Origin: Flaccisagitta enflata
Taxonomy: Eukaryota > Chaetognatha > Sagittoidea > Aphragmophora
Reading direction: 5' to 3'
DNA length: 64,000 nt
NCBI GenBank assembly: GCA_965153355.1
Contig: OZ231126.1
Location: 87,730,001 to 87,794,000 of the forward strand
Shown in pieces: positions 51,814 through 64,000 of the stretch. The notes under the pieces are model-generated. The model had not been told where the DNA came from. It searched no databases and was given only the letters and a program-made list of their open reading frames with translations. The position numbers and the translations under genes are program-made. Each line of letters begins with the position of its first letter. The first letter of the stretch is position 1.

Positions 51814-52284
51814 GTAAGGTTCTTGATAAGGACTCACCAACCAACTGACCAACCAACTGACTCTCCAACCAATTGACCAACCAACCAAACACCGGACCAA
51901 CCGTTTGAATTATGAAAAGCTACCATTCTCGTACCTTGATTGATGTCTATAATTCAGACGCGTTGTTCATTACATTCTAAACTGGTGTCAATGATTTGTC
52001 AAAGTCATAGAGTTTACCTTTCTGCATATGCTTCCGGAACCTAATTGCAGATCTAGCTATTGAAACTCAAAAGCCTTTTTAGCATCAAAATGAGTTTTCA
52101 GATAGAGTTTTTTTAAAAAATTTAAAGAAAAAAATATTTCAGAGAAATTTATATTCAAAATTGAAAAAATCATAAAACTTTATGAGAGGGTGAATGGTAA
52201 AGAAGATGAAAAAGAAAATAGGTGAAAGAGAAAAATAAAGAACAGAGTGAATATCAACAAAATCTCTCTAAGTGACAGTAAGGC

Positions 52285-52288
<4 letters not shown>

Positions 52289-52352
<64 letters not shown>
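52289..52352. repeat. (GA)n tract
   Basis: About 31 GA units. A further purine-rich AAAGAGAAAC stretch continues to 52515. Confidence 0.93.
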
Positions 52353-52360
<8 letters not shown>

Positions 52361-52515
52361 GAAAGAAACAGAGAGACAGAGAGACAGAGAGAGAGAGGGA
52401 CAGAGAAAAAAAAGGAAAAAGAAAAAAACAAAGAGAAGAAAAGAAAGAGAAAGAGAGAGAAACAAAAAGAGGGAAGAGAAACAAAAAAGAGTGAAAGAGA
52501 AAAAAGAAAAAACCC

Positions 52516-53343
52516 TAATTAATAGATATGAATATATTTTTTAAATATAGCGCATGCTTAAAAGTTGATCGTTAACTTTTTTAGATATCCAGTTTCAATC
52601 TCTAAATCCTTAAGACATAAAAATGTAGTTGGAAAACTCAAACTAGAAAGAAAAATTCTTCTTAAAATATTAAAAAAACTTAAAGTTTTCATTATAAAAC
52701 TTAGTAGCAGATATTTTAAAAAACCTTCTGCAAATGAAAAACGCATTTGCAGATTTTACAAATTATCTGTGTAGGCAGTTTCCACAATAAACTAGACTGG
52801 CGGAAATTAGGCGACTGAAATTTTTAACATTGATAAAAATGCTATAATTTCATAATGGTTGCATCTAATAGCTTGGAATTTAAGCCCTATGCTCATAATT
52901 TGATATTCTTTGAGATCATCTAAAAAAAAACTATGTTAATTTTCATCATAATCAGAGTAACATAAGTGTAACAGGGTGTTAACATATCAGGTCACTCTCT
53001 TTAGAAATCAATATCTCTAGCTAGAATTGACATTTAGGTCCGAAATTTTGCATGTAACTTGGGTTATGTCTGTACTAAAGGGGGAAAAAAAATTTTACAT
53101 AATACCCAAGATAGTGCTATTTAAAGTGTAGTATACTACTATTTGTCAAAATAAAATAAATCATCATTTTAGACAAATCAACAAAAAGTTAAATTTTAAC
53201 ATAGTAAATGACAACTTGTCACTATAAATCTGAAGTTCTTCTTTAGGGATTGCAATTAAACAAAAAAAACCTATAGTTGGGTAAGTTTAATGATTTTTTT
53301 ATGTCTTTTTCATTGTGGTTTTGAGTGTGACATCAGTATGATA
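52516..53343. other. No gene seen
   Basis: AT-rich (well over 65 percent by eye). ORFs at 52558-52774 overlap on both strands, carry no domain and look random. Confidence 0.45.
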
Positions 53344-53904
53344 TAACCAGTCCCCATAGGGAAATATGTGGTCAGCGATACCTGTTGCCCTGCTTTGTAT
53401 GTTTGTCCTGTAGAACACAGGAGGACTTCTGCTGGGTTTGAGAGTACTATTGCACCATTGCATAACATAAACAATTGACAAAAAATGAAAATTTCAATAA
53501 TTTTCATTGAATAATATAGAAAATTAATGAAAACATGAAAAAATTCAAGTTTCTATTAGATAGCATGGAAAAATGAAAAGAATTGAAAAAAATGTGTAAT
53601 TTCCATTGAATAACATGAAAAATTGATGAGAATATGAAAAAAATGAAGAATTCCCATTGAATAACATGGGAAATTGAAAAATTATAAAAAAAATATGGAA
53701 TTCCAATTGAATAGTATGGAAAATAAAAAGATGTAGACTTCCCATCATATAGTATGGGAAATTGAAATGGCGGGGGGATGCATGAACAAACAAACAAATG
53801 GACGAACGGATGAACGGACAAACGGGCGAACGGACGAACAGACAAACAAAAGTCCCCCTGCGTTCTACAGGACATCGTCCCCTTTGGGACCGCTGCCCAA
53901 AAAA
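53344..53904. mobile_element. Family B element, type 2, 27-31 bp core unit
   Basis: CCAGTCCCCATAGGGAAATA, GGTCAGCGATACCTGTTGCC, CCTGTAGAACACAGGAGGAC. Core of TTCCCATTGAATAACATGGA units (53515-53765), ACGGACAAACGGGCGAACGG, then TGCGTTCTACAGGACATCGT and GGACCGCTGCCC. Confidence 0.75.
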
Positions 53905-54507
<603 letters not shown>

Positions 54508-54591
54508 TTTTTGAAAGGAAGCTTGTTCAAGAGTCTCTAGTTTTTTGGTCCCGTGCTATGTGACTCTACCAGTCCGTCTGTCCGTCCGTTT

Positions 54592-55386
54592 ATTGGGCAG
54601 CGGCCCCGAAGGGCCTATGTCCTGTAGGACACAGGAGTGAATTTCCAGATGTTTGTACGTCCGTACGTACATCCCCCCCCCCCCCGAAGCTTCTCAAGCC
54701 TCAAATTCCCATGGAATAACATAGGAAATTGACAAAATACAAGCTTCCCATTGAATATCATAGAAAATTTACAAAAAAGTGAAAAATTGCATGATTCCCA
54801 TTAAATAACATAGTGATGGGTCCGGATTAACCGTAATTTAGTAGATGAGGTATCGCACATGAATTTCCCGAAAATTCCGCCAAAGCAAACTTTCAATCGG
54901 CAAGTAGATATTAAGCCCTAAAACACCCCTACCCCTAACACTAGCCCTAACCCCTACCTTTACCTTACCCCTAAGATTATCCCAGACTGTATCCCTAGCC
55001 CTAACACTGACTCTACCCCTAACCCTAACTCGTTACCCGCTTTCGAGTGGTTGACCGCTAAACACAAACAACAAAAGGGCGCGAAGTCTCGGTAAACATG
55101 ACCAAAAAGGGTTGAAAATTGAGTAAAATTTAAAATTCCCATGGAATAAAATGTTATATTAAGGAGAAATTGAAAAAATGCAAAATTCCTATTAAATAAA
55201 ATGGAAAGTTGCTACCAAGGCCTCAAATATGCCTTCTCAGGATGTCTGGAAATTCACCCCTGTGTCCTACAAGACATCGGCCCTTTGGGGCCGCTGCTCT
55301 GCGCTCACTTCAATTTTTCAGCTAATCACTCCAAGCAAAGCATTGGGTACCGCTGACCATGTGAGATCCTTGGATGACTTGTTTTT
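54592..55386. mobile_element. Family B element holding telomere-like sequence
   Basis: GGGCAGCGGCCCCGAAGGGC, CCTGTAGGACACAGGAGTGA. Core units of TTCCCATTGAATATCATAGA (54705-54810 and 55130-55215), complement box TGTGTCCTACAAGACATCGG, then GCATTGGGTACCGCTGACCA and ATCCTTGGATGACTTG. About 315 bp of foreign sequence splits the core. Confidence 0.72.
54912..55035. repeat. Degenerate CCCTAA-type tract
   Basis: At least 12 variants of CCCTAA/CCCCTA (for example CCTAACACTAGCCCTAACCC) inside the B element. Only CCCTAACCCTAAC near 55018 is a clean dimer, so it is an interstitial relic. Confidence 0.7.
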
Positions 55387-55936
55387 GAATTCTCTGTGTA
55401 TAGGGGCTCTATGAAAATTATAGGGGCCCGGGCCTCAGGGGGGCATGTAAATGGAGAGAAAGGAAAAGGGAAAAAAGACAGAACAAAATAAGAAAAAAAA
55501 GAAAAGAGAAAGAAAAGAAAAGACCAATACAAGATAAGGAAAAAGCCAAAGCCCCTGAAGGAATGGTTTGCAAAACGGGGCTGTTAGAAATGTATGTCCG
55601 TCCGTCTATTAAGTATGTGTGCTTTTGTCTCTTTTGCGTGCTTTTGGCCTTTTCTCTTTTTCGATTATTCAATGCCCGCGTCTTTTGTTTCTCGCCATTT
55701 TTTATATTGAACGCTAGATGGGTAACCATATGGTTGCGCCTTGTATTTTGTGCCATTTGTTTTTATTACGTAGGCGAACATACGTATCTCGTCTTTCGTA
55801 TCATCCAATTTTTGGATTGATTGATTTTATTTATTTACGGCATTGCTTCTTAAAGTGATTGATTGATTTTTCGTGATCGTCTGAATGCGCCCTTGGAATT
55901 CACTAATTTCAATAATCTCTCATCTTTTTATTGCAG

Positions 55937-56011
55937 ATAAACTAATGAACGGACAATTAACGTTAATTTGACTTCGACAGACTGAGGGTTGAAACCAACG
56001 AAGTGGGCCTA
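55937..56011 (+). other. Possible untranslated exon
   Basis: A 75-nt segment between a good acceptor (CTTTTTATTGCAG) and a strong donor (AAA|GTAAGT). Stops occur in every frame, so it could only be untranslated. A further acceptor (CCCTCTCTTCAG) is at 56337-56348, ahead of the coding-like region. No transcript evidence. Confidence 0.25.
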
Positions 56012-56515
56012 AAGTAAGTTTTATAGACGCGTGTTTGTTTATTATCGTTGTTTATCTTGTCTTCCGGTCTGTTATTTTGTCTTTTGCCCTTACTTTTATT
56101 TATTTGGATTTTAGTATGGTTTTTATCGTTGCCCGATCAGCTTTTATAGGGATGATATGGATGAATTTAATGGGATGGGCCGGGCAGGGGCAGGTATTAT
56201 CAGGTGGCATGGGCTCTGAAGAAGATGAACATGTTGTCATGTGCTGTTTCTGTCCTTTATTGTGTCCTATCTCGATTTCATGTTATCTTTTGCGTTTGCT
56301 GATCACAATTAACGCCCACTTTCCCTTTCATTTTTCCCCTCTCTTCAGTTGTTGAAATTTTTATGAATAAACGAGACGATCGCCTTCCTATTTTCCAATC
56401 ACAATCTCTTTCTTCACCACAAGTCGTCAGTCAGATAGACGTCATAGACAGTGCCAGTTGAAACTCGTGGGCGTAAATTATATTTCAACAATTTAAAAAC
56501 GAATCGACTCTTTCC

Positions 56516-57420
56516 ATGTTCGACCTCCGAAACGAAATTGGACAATGGCAGCCGCGCGTCACGACGACACCGTCTCGATCGCTTCAACGTCATCTCGTGT
56601 ATCTCACTTGTTTGAATCAGTGTCCGAGGTCGGATCGTTTATGCGCGATGAAGAACGACATCACTGATGAAATGGAAGGATGCCGGTGCCTTTTCGACGC
56701 CGTTTCTACTTGCATCGAAGGAACGAACGACTTCGACCACGCCGCCTGTGAACCAGATGGCGCTCGACACGGACTTCGGGATATGGTTTACGACTTCACA
56801 TCGTATGCAAGGCAAATGGCGCTCGACTCGATGCCCGGCAACCCTCTTCGATTCGCGGCGTCCACTCTATGCCGAATCTGGCGCGAATGGGACTCCATGC
56901 GTTTCGATCGTGAAAAACTATCCAGATGGTTTTCCTTCTAACGCTGACATCGTGAACGCAGTGCATCACGACATTGGGAATCGCAAAAGACCCATCAACG
57001 ACTCCTGGTGAACAGTTCCTGCAACTGACCACCCACGCCGCTGCAGCCAACAGCTACCGGCGCCTTCCGACCTCCAAGGATGCGAACGTCTCGCTAAACT
57101 CCCGACGGATCCAGTATCTACTACTTCCCACCCATGACATATGTGGCGCACTTCCAACTGATGCTGAAATGCAATCTGCCACTGAACGTGAGGAGATGCC
57201 AATCAATGGGTATCAGATTTGGTCTCGGAATTAACTGGCGCTGGCACGTTTCTAAGGAGCAAGCTGACGCATATGCCTGGCGGATCCCGACACGCCACGC
57301 CTTGCAGTAAGGAGTTTTTATCAACGGCTTGACGCCGCAGGAGAGGGCGAGAAGACGCTTCACACAGTGAGTGCTGGAGAGAGACAGATGGGGTGAGACA
57401 GAGAGTAGAAATGTGACAAG
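56516..57420 (+). pseudogene. Unrecognised coding-like region, frame-broken
   Basis: GC-richer than its surroundings. Overlapping open stretches occur in all three plus frames: 56516-56941 (Cys-containing, 141 aa), 56545-56664 (Ser-rich, MAAARHDDTVSIAST), 56667-57011 (GAFSTPFLLASKERTTST) and 56974-57234. A later stretch reads NWRWHVSKEQADAYAWRIP. I cannot tell which frame was original or name a family. It runs into the Gln-rich region, and together they may be one decayed gene or element. Confidence 0.3.
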
Positions 57421-57422
57421 GC

Positions 57423-59220
57423 TTGCTGGTCAGATTGGACGGATTATGCAGCAGTAATAATGCGAGGAGGATAAGACAGCAACAGAGCAACAGTACAGTG
57501 ACCACATGCAGATGCAGCAGCAACTCCAACAGCAACGCTAATTCCACGACCACAGCAGAGCAGCAGAAAATCATCGCTCAACGTAGCAAAGCTGCTGCAG
57601 CAGGCAGCGGGCTGCAGCATCCAACAATTTTGTCAACAAGATCAACAACAGATCTTGCAGCTGGCGCCACAACTCAGGCTCAACAACAGCAACATTGGTT
57701 TATCAACAACAGCAGCAGCAGCAACAGCAACAAAAGCAACAAGAGCTACAACACCAAACGCAACAACAGCACGAAACAACAAACAACAGTTAAACGATGC
57801 AGAGAAAATACACAACAGCAACAGCAGCAGCAACAACTTCCATTTTCGCATGTATCCCAGCGGTGGTAGTGGATCTTCCAGCTTCAAAACAACCATCTGG
57901 CCAGCATGAACGCCAGTGAGGATTATAGAAGAGAGACAGCAACGCCTTGTAGATGAACGCCTGCGCATCATGGATGAAGGTGAAGGTGGTGGTGCAGCAA
58001 TAGCTCCACAGGCGCTGATCACAAAGCTATTGGGATTTCAACAGAGAATATCATCACAAGAAGACAAAGAGTCATACGACAGAATGTGTGACATGCACCA
58101 GCAGCAGCAACGAGATGAAGACAGAAGAGCAGGAGTATTCAACAATGCGGCAGAAATGCAACGAAAGCACTGGAATAGCCTGAACGACGGCGGTATTAAA
58201 GGAGGTTTGGAGTAGCGGGATGTGAAGCTGAGACAACTGTCTGAGCTGGAGCAGCAGCAGGCGCAGCATCCGCCAAAAGACCGCCGATCCATCTTCAGAA
58301 ATTTTAATCCGGGATTGTTCAATTCGAACATACAGCAACATCAAGCGCAGTCAGCGGAAACGTCCATTAAGCAGTCGATGCAGCAGCAGCAACAGCTGGA
58401 GCAGCAGCAGCAGCAAGGACAGCGTCAGCGTCAACTGCAGCAGCAGAATGAACATAAACAGCGCCCTGACCAGCAACAGCAGCTTCAACATCAACAGCGG
58501 CAGCAGCAACGGCTTCAACAACAGCAACAGCACGTGATCGTAACAAACCTCAGCAGCACCATTCTCCCTACCGCACCAGAGCTGATCTTCAGCAGCAGAT
58601 TGGTTCTTCACAGGAAGCGGAGACTGGTCCTTCCCATCAAGAGGAAAAGGTCTTCAACACAGCCGTGGAAGCGGAGGTGATGCACGAGGTGCGGCGCGCA
58701 GGGAGGCAGAGCTAAAGAGGCCGCTGACGCGGTTGGCACAGCAGCTGCAAGATAAAGAAAGAAGAAAAGTCGCTCCCCAGAAGACAATGAGTGGATTGTG
58801 GCCAAAGGCGCCTAAAGTAGCGCATGCGCCTCTAGCAACGCCTCAAGCAGAAGTCATCCAGCAGAATCCACGCCAGCAGCCAGAAGTGGATAGTTTGAAG
58901 ATGCAGATTCAGCAGAGAGACTTTGACCTTGCCGCAGCAAGAGCAGAAGAAAAACAACGAAAAGAGGAACAACAAAAGTGGCAGCACATCCGCCAAGATT
59001 TTGATGCTCCTTGATTCCATCGAGATGATATTCATCAACAAGTGAATCAGCAAGAGGAAGTTAGGTGGAGTGTAAAAACCACACAAAAGAGATCTCCTGC
59101 ATAAGTCGAGGGTCAACACGCTTTCATCCAACAACCTCCAGCGTATCATCAAGTGGAACATCATCAAGTAGCCCGTCAACTGAAGTCCATGTTCAGGATG
59201 CCTAACAACTGTCGACATGT
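57423..59220 (+). pseudogene. Gln-rich (CAG/CAA) coding-like region, frame-broken
   Basis: CAG/CAA-rich, with best reading shifting frame: about 57655-57909, 57916-58215 (RIIEERQQRLVDERLRIMDE, then FQQRISSQEDKESYDRM), a TAG, 58222-58550 (long Q runs, FRNFNPGLFNSNIQQ), a shift, and 58733-59014 (MQIQQRDFDLAAARAEEKQR). The charged heptad-like stretches suggest coiled coil. At least three frameshifts or stops break it. No catalytic domain is visible, and I do not assign a function. Confidence 0.4.
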
Positions 59221-59417
59221 TTCTTTTTAAAAGATGATTAATAATGATCTCATGAAAGCAAGTAGAGAAGCCTGTCTCTGCGCTGAGAGCAAGACTGGAG
59301 AAGTTCTTCTAGAGCTTTATCCACCGACTTCATGATGTAAAGAGGAAGTCTAAAGATGCTGAGAAGCATGAGGGCTTGACGCTAATGGACATCATACTGG
59401 AATTGCCTAAGTACAAC

Positions 59418-59450
59418 NNNNNNNNNNNNNNNNNNNNNNNNNNNNNNNNN
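59418..59450. other. Assembly gap (33 N)
   Basis: Run of N between CTAAGTACAAC and CTCATGTGTCC. Sequence on either side does not obviously continue, so the junction is uncertain. Confidence 1.
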
Positions 59451-59464
59451 CTCATGTGTCCAAA

Positions 59465-59499
<35 letters not shown>

Positions 59500-59546
59500 A
59501 AGCATGGACGGGAAGACAAACCGACATAGTAAAATATGCGTTATGG

Positions 59547-59731
59547 TTAGTTATCGACTCTACACACCGCTTTATCGGTAGGTCGGTCGGTCGGCCGGTC
59601 CCCCTTTTCACTTTTCCAGCGTTTTGAGCTTCTTGAGCCTACCGCTCCTTCCTAAATGCTCTGGTGACCTTCTCCAGCACTGCTCCTGCCCACCCGCACG
59701 CGACTGGGATAGCCGTGTATCGGGCCTTGTT
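59547..59731 (+). mobile_element. Family A element
   Basis: TTAGTTATCGACTCTACACA (hairpin lost), CGGTAGGTCGGTCGGTCGG, CCACCCGCACGCGACTGGGA and GTGTATCGGGCCTTGTT. Confidence 0.8.
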
Positions 59732-60179
59732 CAGAAAAGAATGGATGATTTATTGATGCGATTTTTTACGTCACACATTTTTTTTTCAACTCGGTTGTCA
59801 AAAAATTTCACCAAATAAGATTTACGACCTACCCCCCCCCCCCTTATTCTATTGACCAGTTTGTGGGGAGGAAAAACACGAGAGGCCAGATACATATCAT
59901 TGTAGTAAAATATCTCAAGGTCACGGCTTTAAATGTTGCACAGAATTGTTTTGTGTGGAGTGGATTTGAATATGGTTAAGAGCAGGGTCTTTTTGAGCCC
60001 GGTCTCTTTGAGCAGGGTCACTGTCGGCGTAAGCATACTGCCAAACTGTACACCTAAATCTCGATCTGTGACGATTTCCCACTTGAAGATGGATAAACCG
60101 TGTTAGTTCATCGGAATATGGAAACAAACGAACAAACAAATAAACAGACAGACAAAAAAACAGACAAAAAACAAACATA
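59732..60179. other. No gene seen
   Basis: Poly-C run at 59831-59843. The rest is unremarkable, with AACAAACAAATAAACAGACAG at the end. Confidence 0.45.
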
Positions 60180-61174
60180 CAGTGCGACCCATAAAAAAGG
60201 AAACAACTTTCCCTCTAATTTTACATAGTTTGAATTCAACAAATCAAATTGTTATTCATGATCATTTTAAAGAGCTTCAAAAAATGAACAATTTGCCACC
60301 AGTCCCATCAAATTTTATCGATTCATTTGGATTTTATGTTAAAATGAAGACAAATGTATGAAAACCTAAGTGGGAAAACAATAGATTTTCTTTCACAGTT
60401 TAAAGAAGACAAATTTTAGTAAAACTGTTGTAATTTCTAAAGAAATTGAGCTAGTAACTCCAGAAACAGCTCAAATGACAGATTTTTTCAAGGGCTTTCG
60501 GAATGTCATAGATTTTGGTAGGTTTTCACTTGATTTAAACCTTTTATGATTGGCAAAAGAAAGATTTTTTTCATCTCACAATCTTAAAAAATGAGGAATC
60601 ATTTTTCTCTATTGTAATATCCATGTTTAGATAGAAGAAAGTAAACAAAATCAGTAACCATTTGAAAGATCTTCAAAAGATCTTTCATTCTAGACCAATC
60701 CCATCCTCCTAGCTTTACTCGTTTGGAAATGCCATAAGTTTAAAGTTATGTGGGTACATTTTGGTTATGCGCCATTTCAAACATGATAATCAATACTCTC
60801 CAATCTTTTTTTCACTGTGTCTAAACAAACTGAGCTAAAAATGTGAGATTGGAGGCAAATGAAAGCTCTTTCGAATATCTTTCAAATGGTCTATGATATC
60901 AATTGATTTCCTGTACTGCAAAGGATAAAAATCAAATAAAAAAGGTCCCTTTTTTATATCTTTTAAAGAATTCACAGATCATACACATATTCTGACACTA
61001 TATCTTCTTTTCAATATAAAATCTAAAATAATTGATATAAACTCGTGGGATTTGTGATATTAACTTTTTAAGATGACCCTCTTTCCATATCTCAGAAAAA
61101 AAATGTCAAAAAGTCAATTTTTTTTTGACAAATATTTCATTGAACAGCTGTTTCCTTATTTATGGTTCGCAGTG
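60180..61174. mobile_element. Family K element, about 1 kb
   Basis: TA|CAGTGCGACCCATAAAAAAG at left and CTTATTTATGGTTCGCAGTG|TA at right, about 30 bp inverted with a few differences. The interior is AT-rich with no transposase ORF. Confidence 0.72.
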
Positions 61175-61404
61175 TATTAGTCAAACAAACAAAACTGTCA
61201 AACGACGTAAACAGGGGTGCGTAGCCTCGCACATAAAAGTCGAGGCTGCTTGTGAGTCTCGTGCCTACTGGTTTGGCGCTTCCACACTGGCGCTTATCAT
61301 TCCGGTGCTCTCATACAACAACAAGCATGTACAACTACAAGAAACAAGACTGGATACACGGCTACCCATTTCGATTGAGAGACCTGATTCCTGGGATGCA
61401 TCGT

Positions 61405-61919
61405 TTGGGTGCTTCACATAGCAAAAGTTACTTATTTCTTTTCATCCTCTTTACCTAATGTGGAGTGGGCAATTTTAGGAACCTTACCATTTTTCCTTTA
61501 TAAAAAATTGTTCATCTTCCGTTTTTTAGAAAATTGTTTTTGAGAGCCTAATTTGTATATTGCAGTGGGATGAAAAAGTATGCTGATCTTCTCTGAATTA
61601 GCTTTTATAAACTTCTGCTCTTTAGAGAATTATTAACCTGCTTTTTCACAAGCTCTTACGTAACTTATGCTCTGATATTTTGATTCATTTTCACAAAAAT
61701 CATGGTTTTCTAAAACTAACAATTGTTCCTTTTGTAACAAGACTACACAGGATTTTGCTGAATTCTGGGAAATCTGAGTAAACTTTAAGGCCAAAACAAA
61801 AACGGAAGATGAAGGAATTTTGAGAAAAGGAAAACGGTCATCTTCATGATTTTTTTCACTCCATATTGGGTTAGTGGGATGAGAAGAAAATCAAATTTTT
61901 TGCTATGCGAAGCACGCAA
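61405..61919. mobile_element. Family H element, copy 2
   Basis: TTGGGTGCTTCACATAGCAA at left and TGCTATGCGAAGCACGCAA at right. Flanks ATGCATCGT and ATGCATCAT agree at 8 of 9 bases. Internal sequence is shared with 17938-18431. Confidence 0.78.
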
Positions 61920-62148
61920 ATGCATCATCGATGAATTGAACTGAACAGATAGACTTTTTTAAGGGAAGAAAAACTTGTATGAGGATGAAATTTTTAAAGT
62001 CATTTCACACAGGGAAAAATGCTACAGGATTAGTGGATATTTCAACTGTTATTGGATCTCCAAGGATCAAATCAGAAAAATCAAACTTAAGTTTATACTT
62101 GTCTAACTAGATAATGGTGAATAAAAAAATTGGCTGTTCTGCCTTATG
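61920..62148. other. No gene seen
   Basis: AT-rich, nothing recognised. Confidence 0.4.
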
Positions 62149-62317
62149 CCAATCGCGATCGGGTGGGCATGGGCAAAACCCGTATACGAGGTTACTAGAT
62201 CATCTGGGCAGGAGCAGTAAGGCCCAAGACCGCAAAAACATGAAAAATTAAAAGGTGACCGACCAATCAACCGACCGACCGGCGGACAGACAAAGCGCGG
62301 TGTAGAGTCGCGTAGTA
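62149..62317 (-). mobile_element. Family A element, 5' end degraded
   Basis: ATCGCGATCGGGTGGGCATG, GATCATCTGGGCAGGAGCAG, CGACCGACCGGCGGACAG and GCGGTGTAGAGTCGCGTAGT. A short CCTAGTACATACCTACACAC repeat follows. Confidence 0.72.
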
Positions 62318-62690
62318 CACACCTACTACATACCTAGTACATACCTACACACCTATCATAGATATCAGTTTTCTTTTTTTTTTCTCTCGTTACATCCCCT
62401 TCATTCCTGTTTGAGGGCATGGCTTTTTTTATTTTCAAAAAAAGTAAATATCGATAATTGATCTAATTGCGATGGCAGACTTTCATACCATGATAATCCA
62501 TCTAGTGATTGTCAAGGCCCCCAGACAACATTCTTATTTGCCCAACCTAATATTGATCTTTTTTTTTTATGAATTTTTGGGTCTCGATAATTTATTGATT
62601 CAGCCTTGAAGCACATCATAAATCAGACTGACGAATGTGTTCATGAAAAACTCAATTTTTCGTTTACTTATAAATTTGAGTGTAGCATTT
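62318..62690. other. No gene seen
   Basis: AT-rich, nothing recognised. Confidence 0.4.
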
Positions 62691-62814
62691 ATAAACAAGG
62701 TTAAGTAGGTCAATATATGCGCCATGTGGATCGCCGAACAAATGTGTTACAGACAAACCAACCAAGCAACCAATGGACAGTCAATGATAGAGGTGCTTTG
62801 GCGCACGTAAAAAC
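62691..62814 (-). mobile_element. Family A-related element, GTGCG subtype
   Basis: AAACAAGGTTAAGTAGGTCA, GTGGATCGCCGAACAAATGT, TAGAGGTGCTTTGGCGCACG then TAAAAA. Matches 19482-19605. Confidence 0.75.
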
Positions 62815-63067
62815 TTAATTTAAAAAAAAAGTGCAAAGAATAAATGTTTAAATAAAATGGAATATTAAACAGAGGTAGTTAGTAGTTACTGTTTCTGACA
62901 ATGCCATGTTTGTGAAGTGAGGAAAACAATATGGAAAGGCCGCCAAACAGATTGACTGATTGACAAACAGATTTGATAACATAATAACTCCAACATCACG
63001 TCTTAAAAAGAGTGAATGAACGAGCATATCTTTATCCTTTTATATCACCTGTTCATTAACGTTAATG

Positions 63068-63245
63068 AAACAAGGCCAAAACCTTACAGTCGCGTGCGGT
63101 TGTTAAAACCATAAGACCATAAGACTAAAAGAGCAAAAGACTAAATGTAAATTGACTTAAAATGACTTAAAATGATATAAAACGACGAAAAAAAGTTAAG
63201 CGTGACAGACAGAGCAGGTTGTAGAGTCGCGTGCACGCGACTAAT
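63068..63245 (-). mobile_element. Family A element with AATGACTTAA-type core
   Basis: AAACAAGGCCAAAACCTTAC, AGTCGCGTGCGG, a few AAATGACTTA units and ATAAGACTAA, then GGTTGTAGAGTCGCGTGCAC and GCGACTAATAA. A short-core relative of 47349 and 6988. Confidence 0.85.
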
Positions 63246-63866
63246 AAAACGAAGCATGAACGCACATCGAAGAATTTCATTGAAAAATGATCGTGTGGAT
63301 AATCATGATTTTTTTCGTGGACAAATTTTAAATGGCCAATTAAGGTCGACTAAGGGGGAAAAAAGAGGCAAAAAATATCGCCGTGACCTGATTTACAGGC
63401 CGAGAAAAATGAGTGAATGAAACCGATTGTGAAAAGAGAATTTTGACAAAGATGGCTGATCTAACTTACATTATTGAATGTGGGGAGGGGAGAAGAGTGG
63501 TGGGCATATGACAAATACAGGAGTGTCCAGGGGGCAGAAAAATGTGTTATTTACGGTTATGATAAAGACCCATGCAAATGTGAAAAAAAAAAGAATAAAC
63601 TAATCTGAACAGTAATTGGGTCCGCAACGGAAGGGGGTTAAAGATCACAAATTCCATAAGATCGCTATAACCAAAATATTGCTAACCCTATAAATTTGCT
63701 ATGACTATAAGTCTTTTCATTTAGAGCCTCTATACAAAGTTTCAAGCAAATCGGTTGAAAAGCGGCAAATTTATGCATGTTTTTTATTAGGCTGATTGGG
63801 TGATAGGCTGGTTTGATAGGTTAAATAGTGTGCATATGTTGAGTTCTTTTATTTAGAGACTCCATA
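63246..63866. other. No gene seen
   Basis: The ORF at 63202-63420 starts inside the family A element and has no domain. The rest is AT-rich. Confidence 0.45.
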
Positions 63867-64000
63867 CAGTTGAACCTTGCTCTAACGGATTGCAGGGAAC
63901 CAACAATTTTCTTCTGTTATAGGCAGACTTCTGTTATTTCCAGCAAAGAGAATGAAGAGGTTAAGTTGAAAGGACCATGAATTTGCATCTGTTATAGGCG
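63867..64000. mobile_element. Family F MITE, cut by window end
   Basis: TA|CAGTTGAACCTTGCTCTAAC at left, TCTGTTATAGGCAGACTTCT inside. The right end lies beyond the window. Confidence 0.6.

Noticed and set aside
54912-55035. Telomere or chromosome end
   Set aside because: The repeats are degenerate, only about 120 bp long, and lie inside a mobile element with sequence continuing on both sides.
55563-56355. Two hydrophobic plus-strand ORFs (55563-55820 and 56035-56355)
   Set aside because: T-rich composition without recognisable domain, and no supporting neighbour or splice pattern.

Overview
The window is 64 kb of AT-rich animal nuclear DNA with a 33-base run of N at 59418-59450. Its single well-supported gene has 13 exons with canonical GT/AG introns and codes for a secreted-then-anchored EGF/SEA mucin. 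The rest is mostly transposable-element debris and simple repeats. This points to an invertebrate metazoan, but nothing seen here fixes the phylum. There are no bacterial operons, CRISPR arrays or recognisable RNA genes.

Main gene (+ strand, 6261-45099, about 38.8 kb). Thirteen exons join with matching splice phases at all 12 junctions and total 3,066 nt including the stop, or 1,021 residues. The predicted order is signal peptide, Ser/Thr-rich mucin segment (two duplicated exons), EGF-like, SEA-like domain with a mucin insert, partial EGF, Thr-rich linker, two EGF-like domains, second SEA-like domain with EGF, two more EGF domains, one transmembrane helix, and a 146-residue cytoplasmic tail. 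The architecture resembles vertebrate EGF/SEA transmembrane mucins (MUC3/12/17-like layout). The species and gene name are not assigned.

Repeat landscape. Family A (about 30 copies) has one end with a GTCGCG...CGCGAC hairpin and the other with a conserved AACAAGGCCGGATACACGGC-type sequence. A CGGACGGACC-type simple repeat and a variable core lie between. Family B (about 15 copies) has long inverted ends (GGGCAGCGGCCCCGAAGGGG type) around a minisatellite core whose unit differs from copy to copy. Many foldback or MITE-like elements have CAGT-type ends and TA duplications (families C, D, E, F, K, Q, T). Others have 8-bp (M, U) or 9-bp (H) duplications. There is also an internally deleted Tc1/mariner copy and fragments of non-LTR reverse transcriptase. 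Several elements are nested, and paralogous empty sites in the window date and delimit the insertions.

Layout. 1-6.2 kb: repeats, a 641-bp foldback and a 260-bp GT tract. 6.26-45.1 kb: the mucin gene, its introns loaded with A, B, Tc1 and foldback elements. 45.1-56 kb: repeats, including a B element that holds degenerate telomere-like CCCTAA sequence. 56.5-59.3 kb: a GC-richer, Gln/CAG-rich, frame-broken coding-like region that I cannot name. 59.7-64 kb: repeats only.
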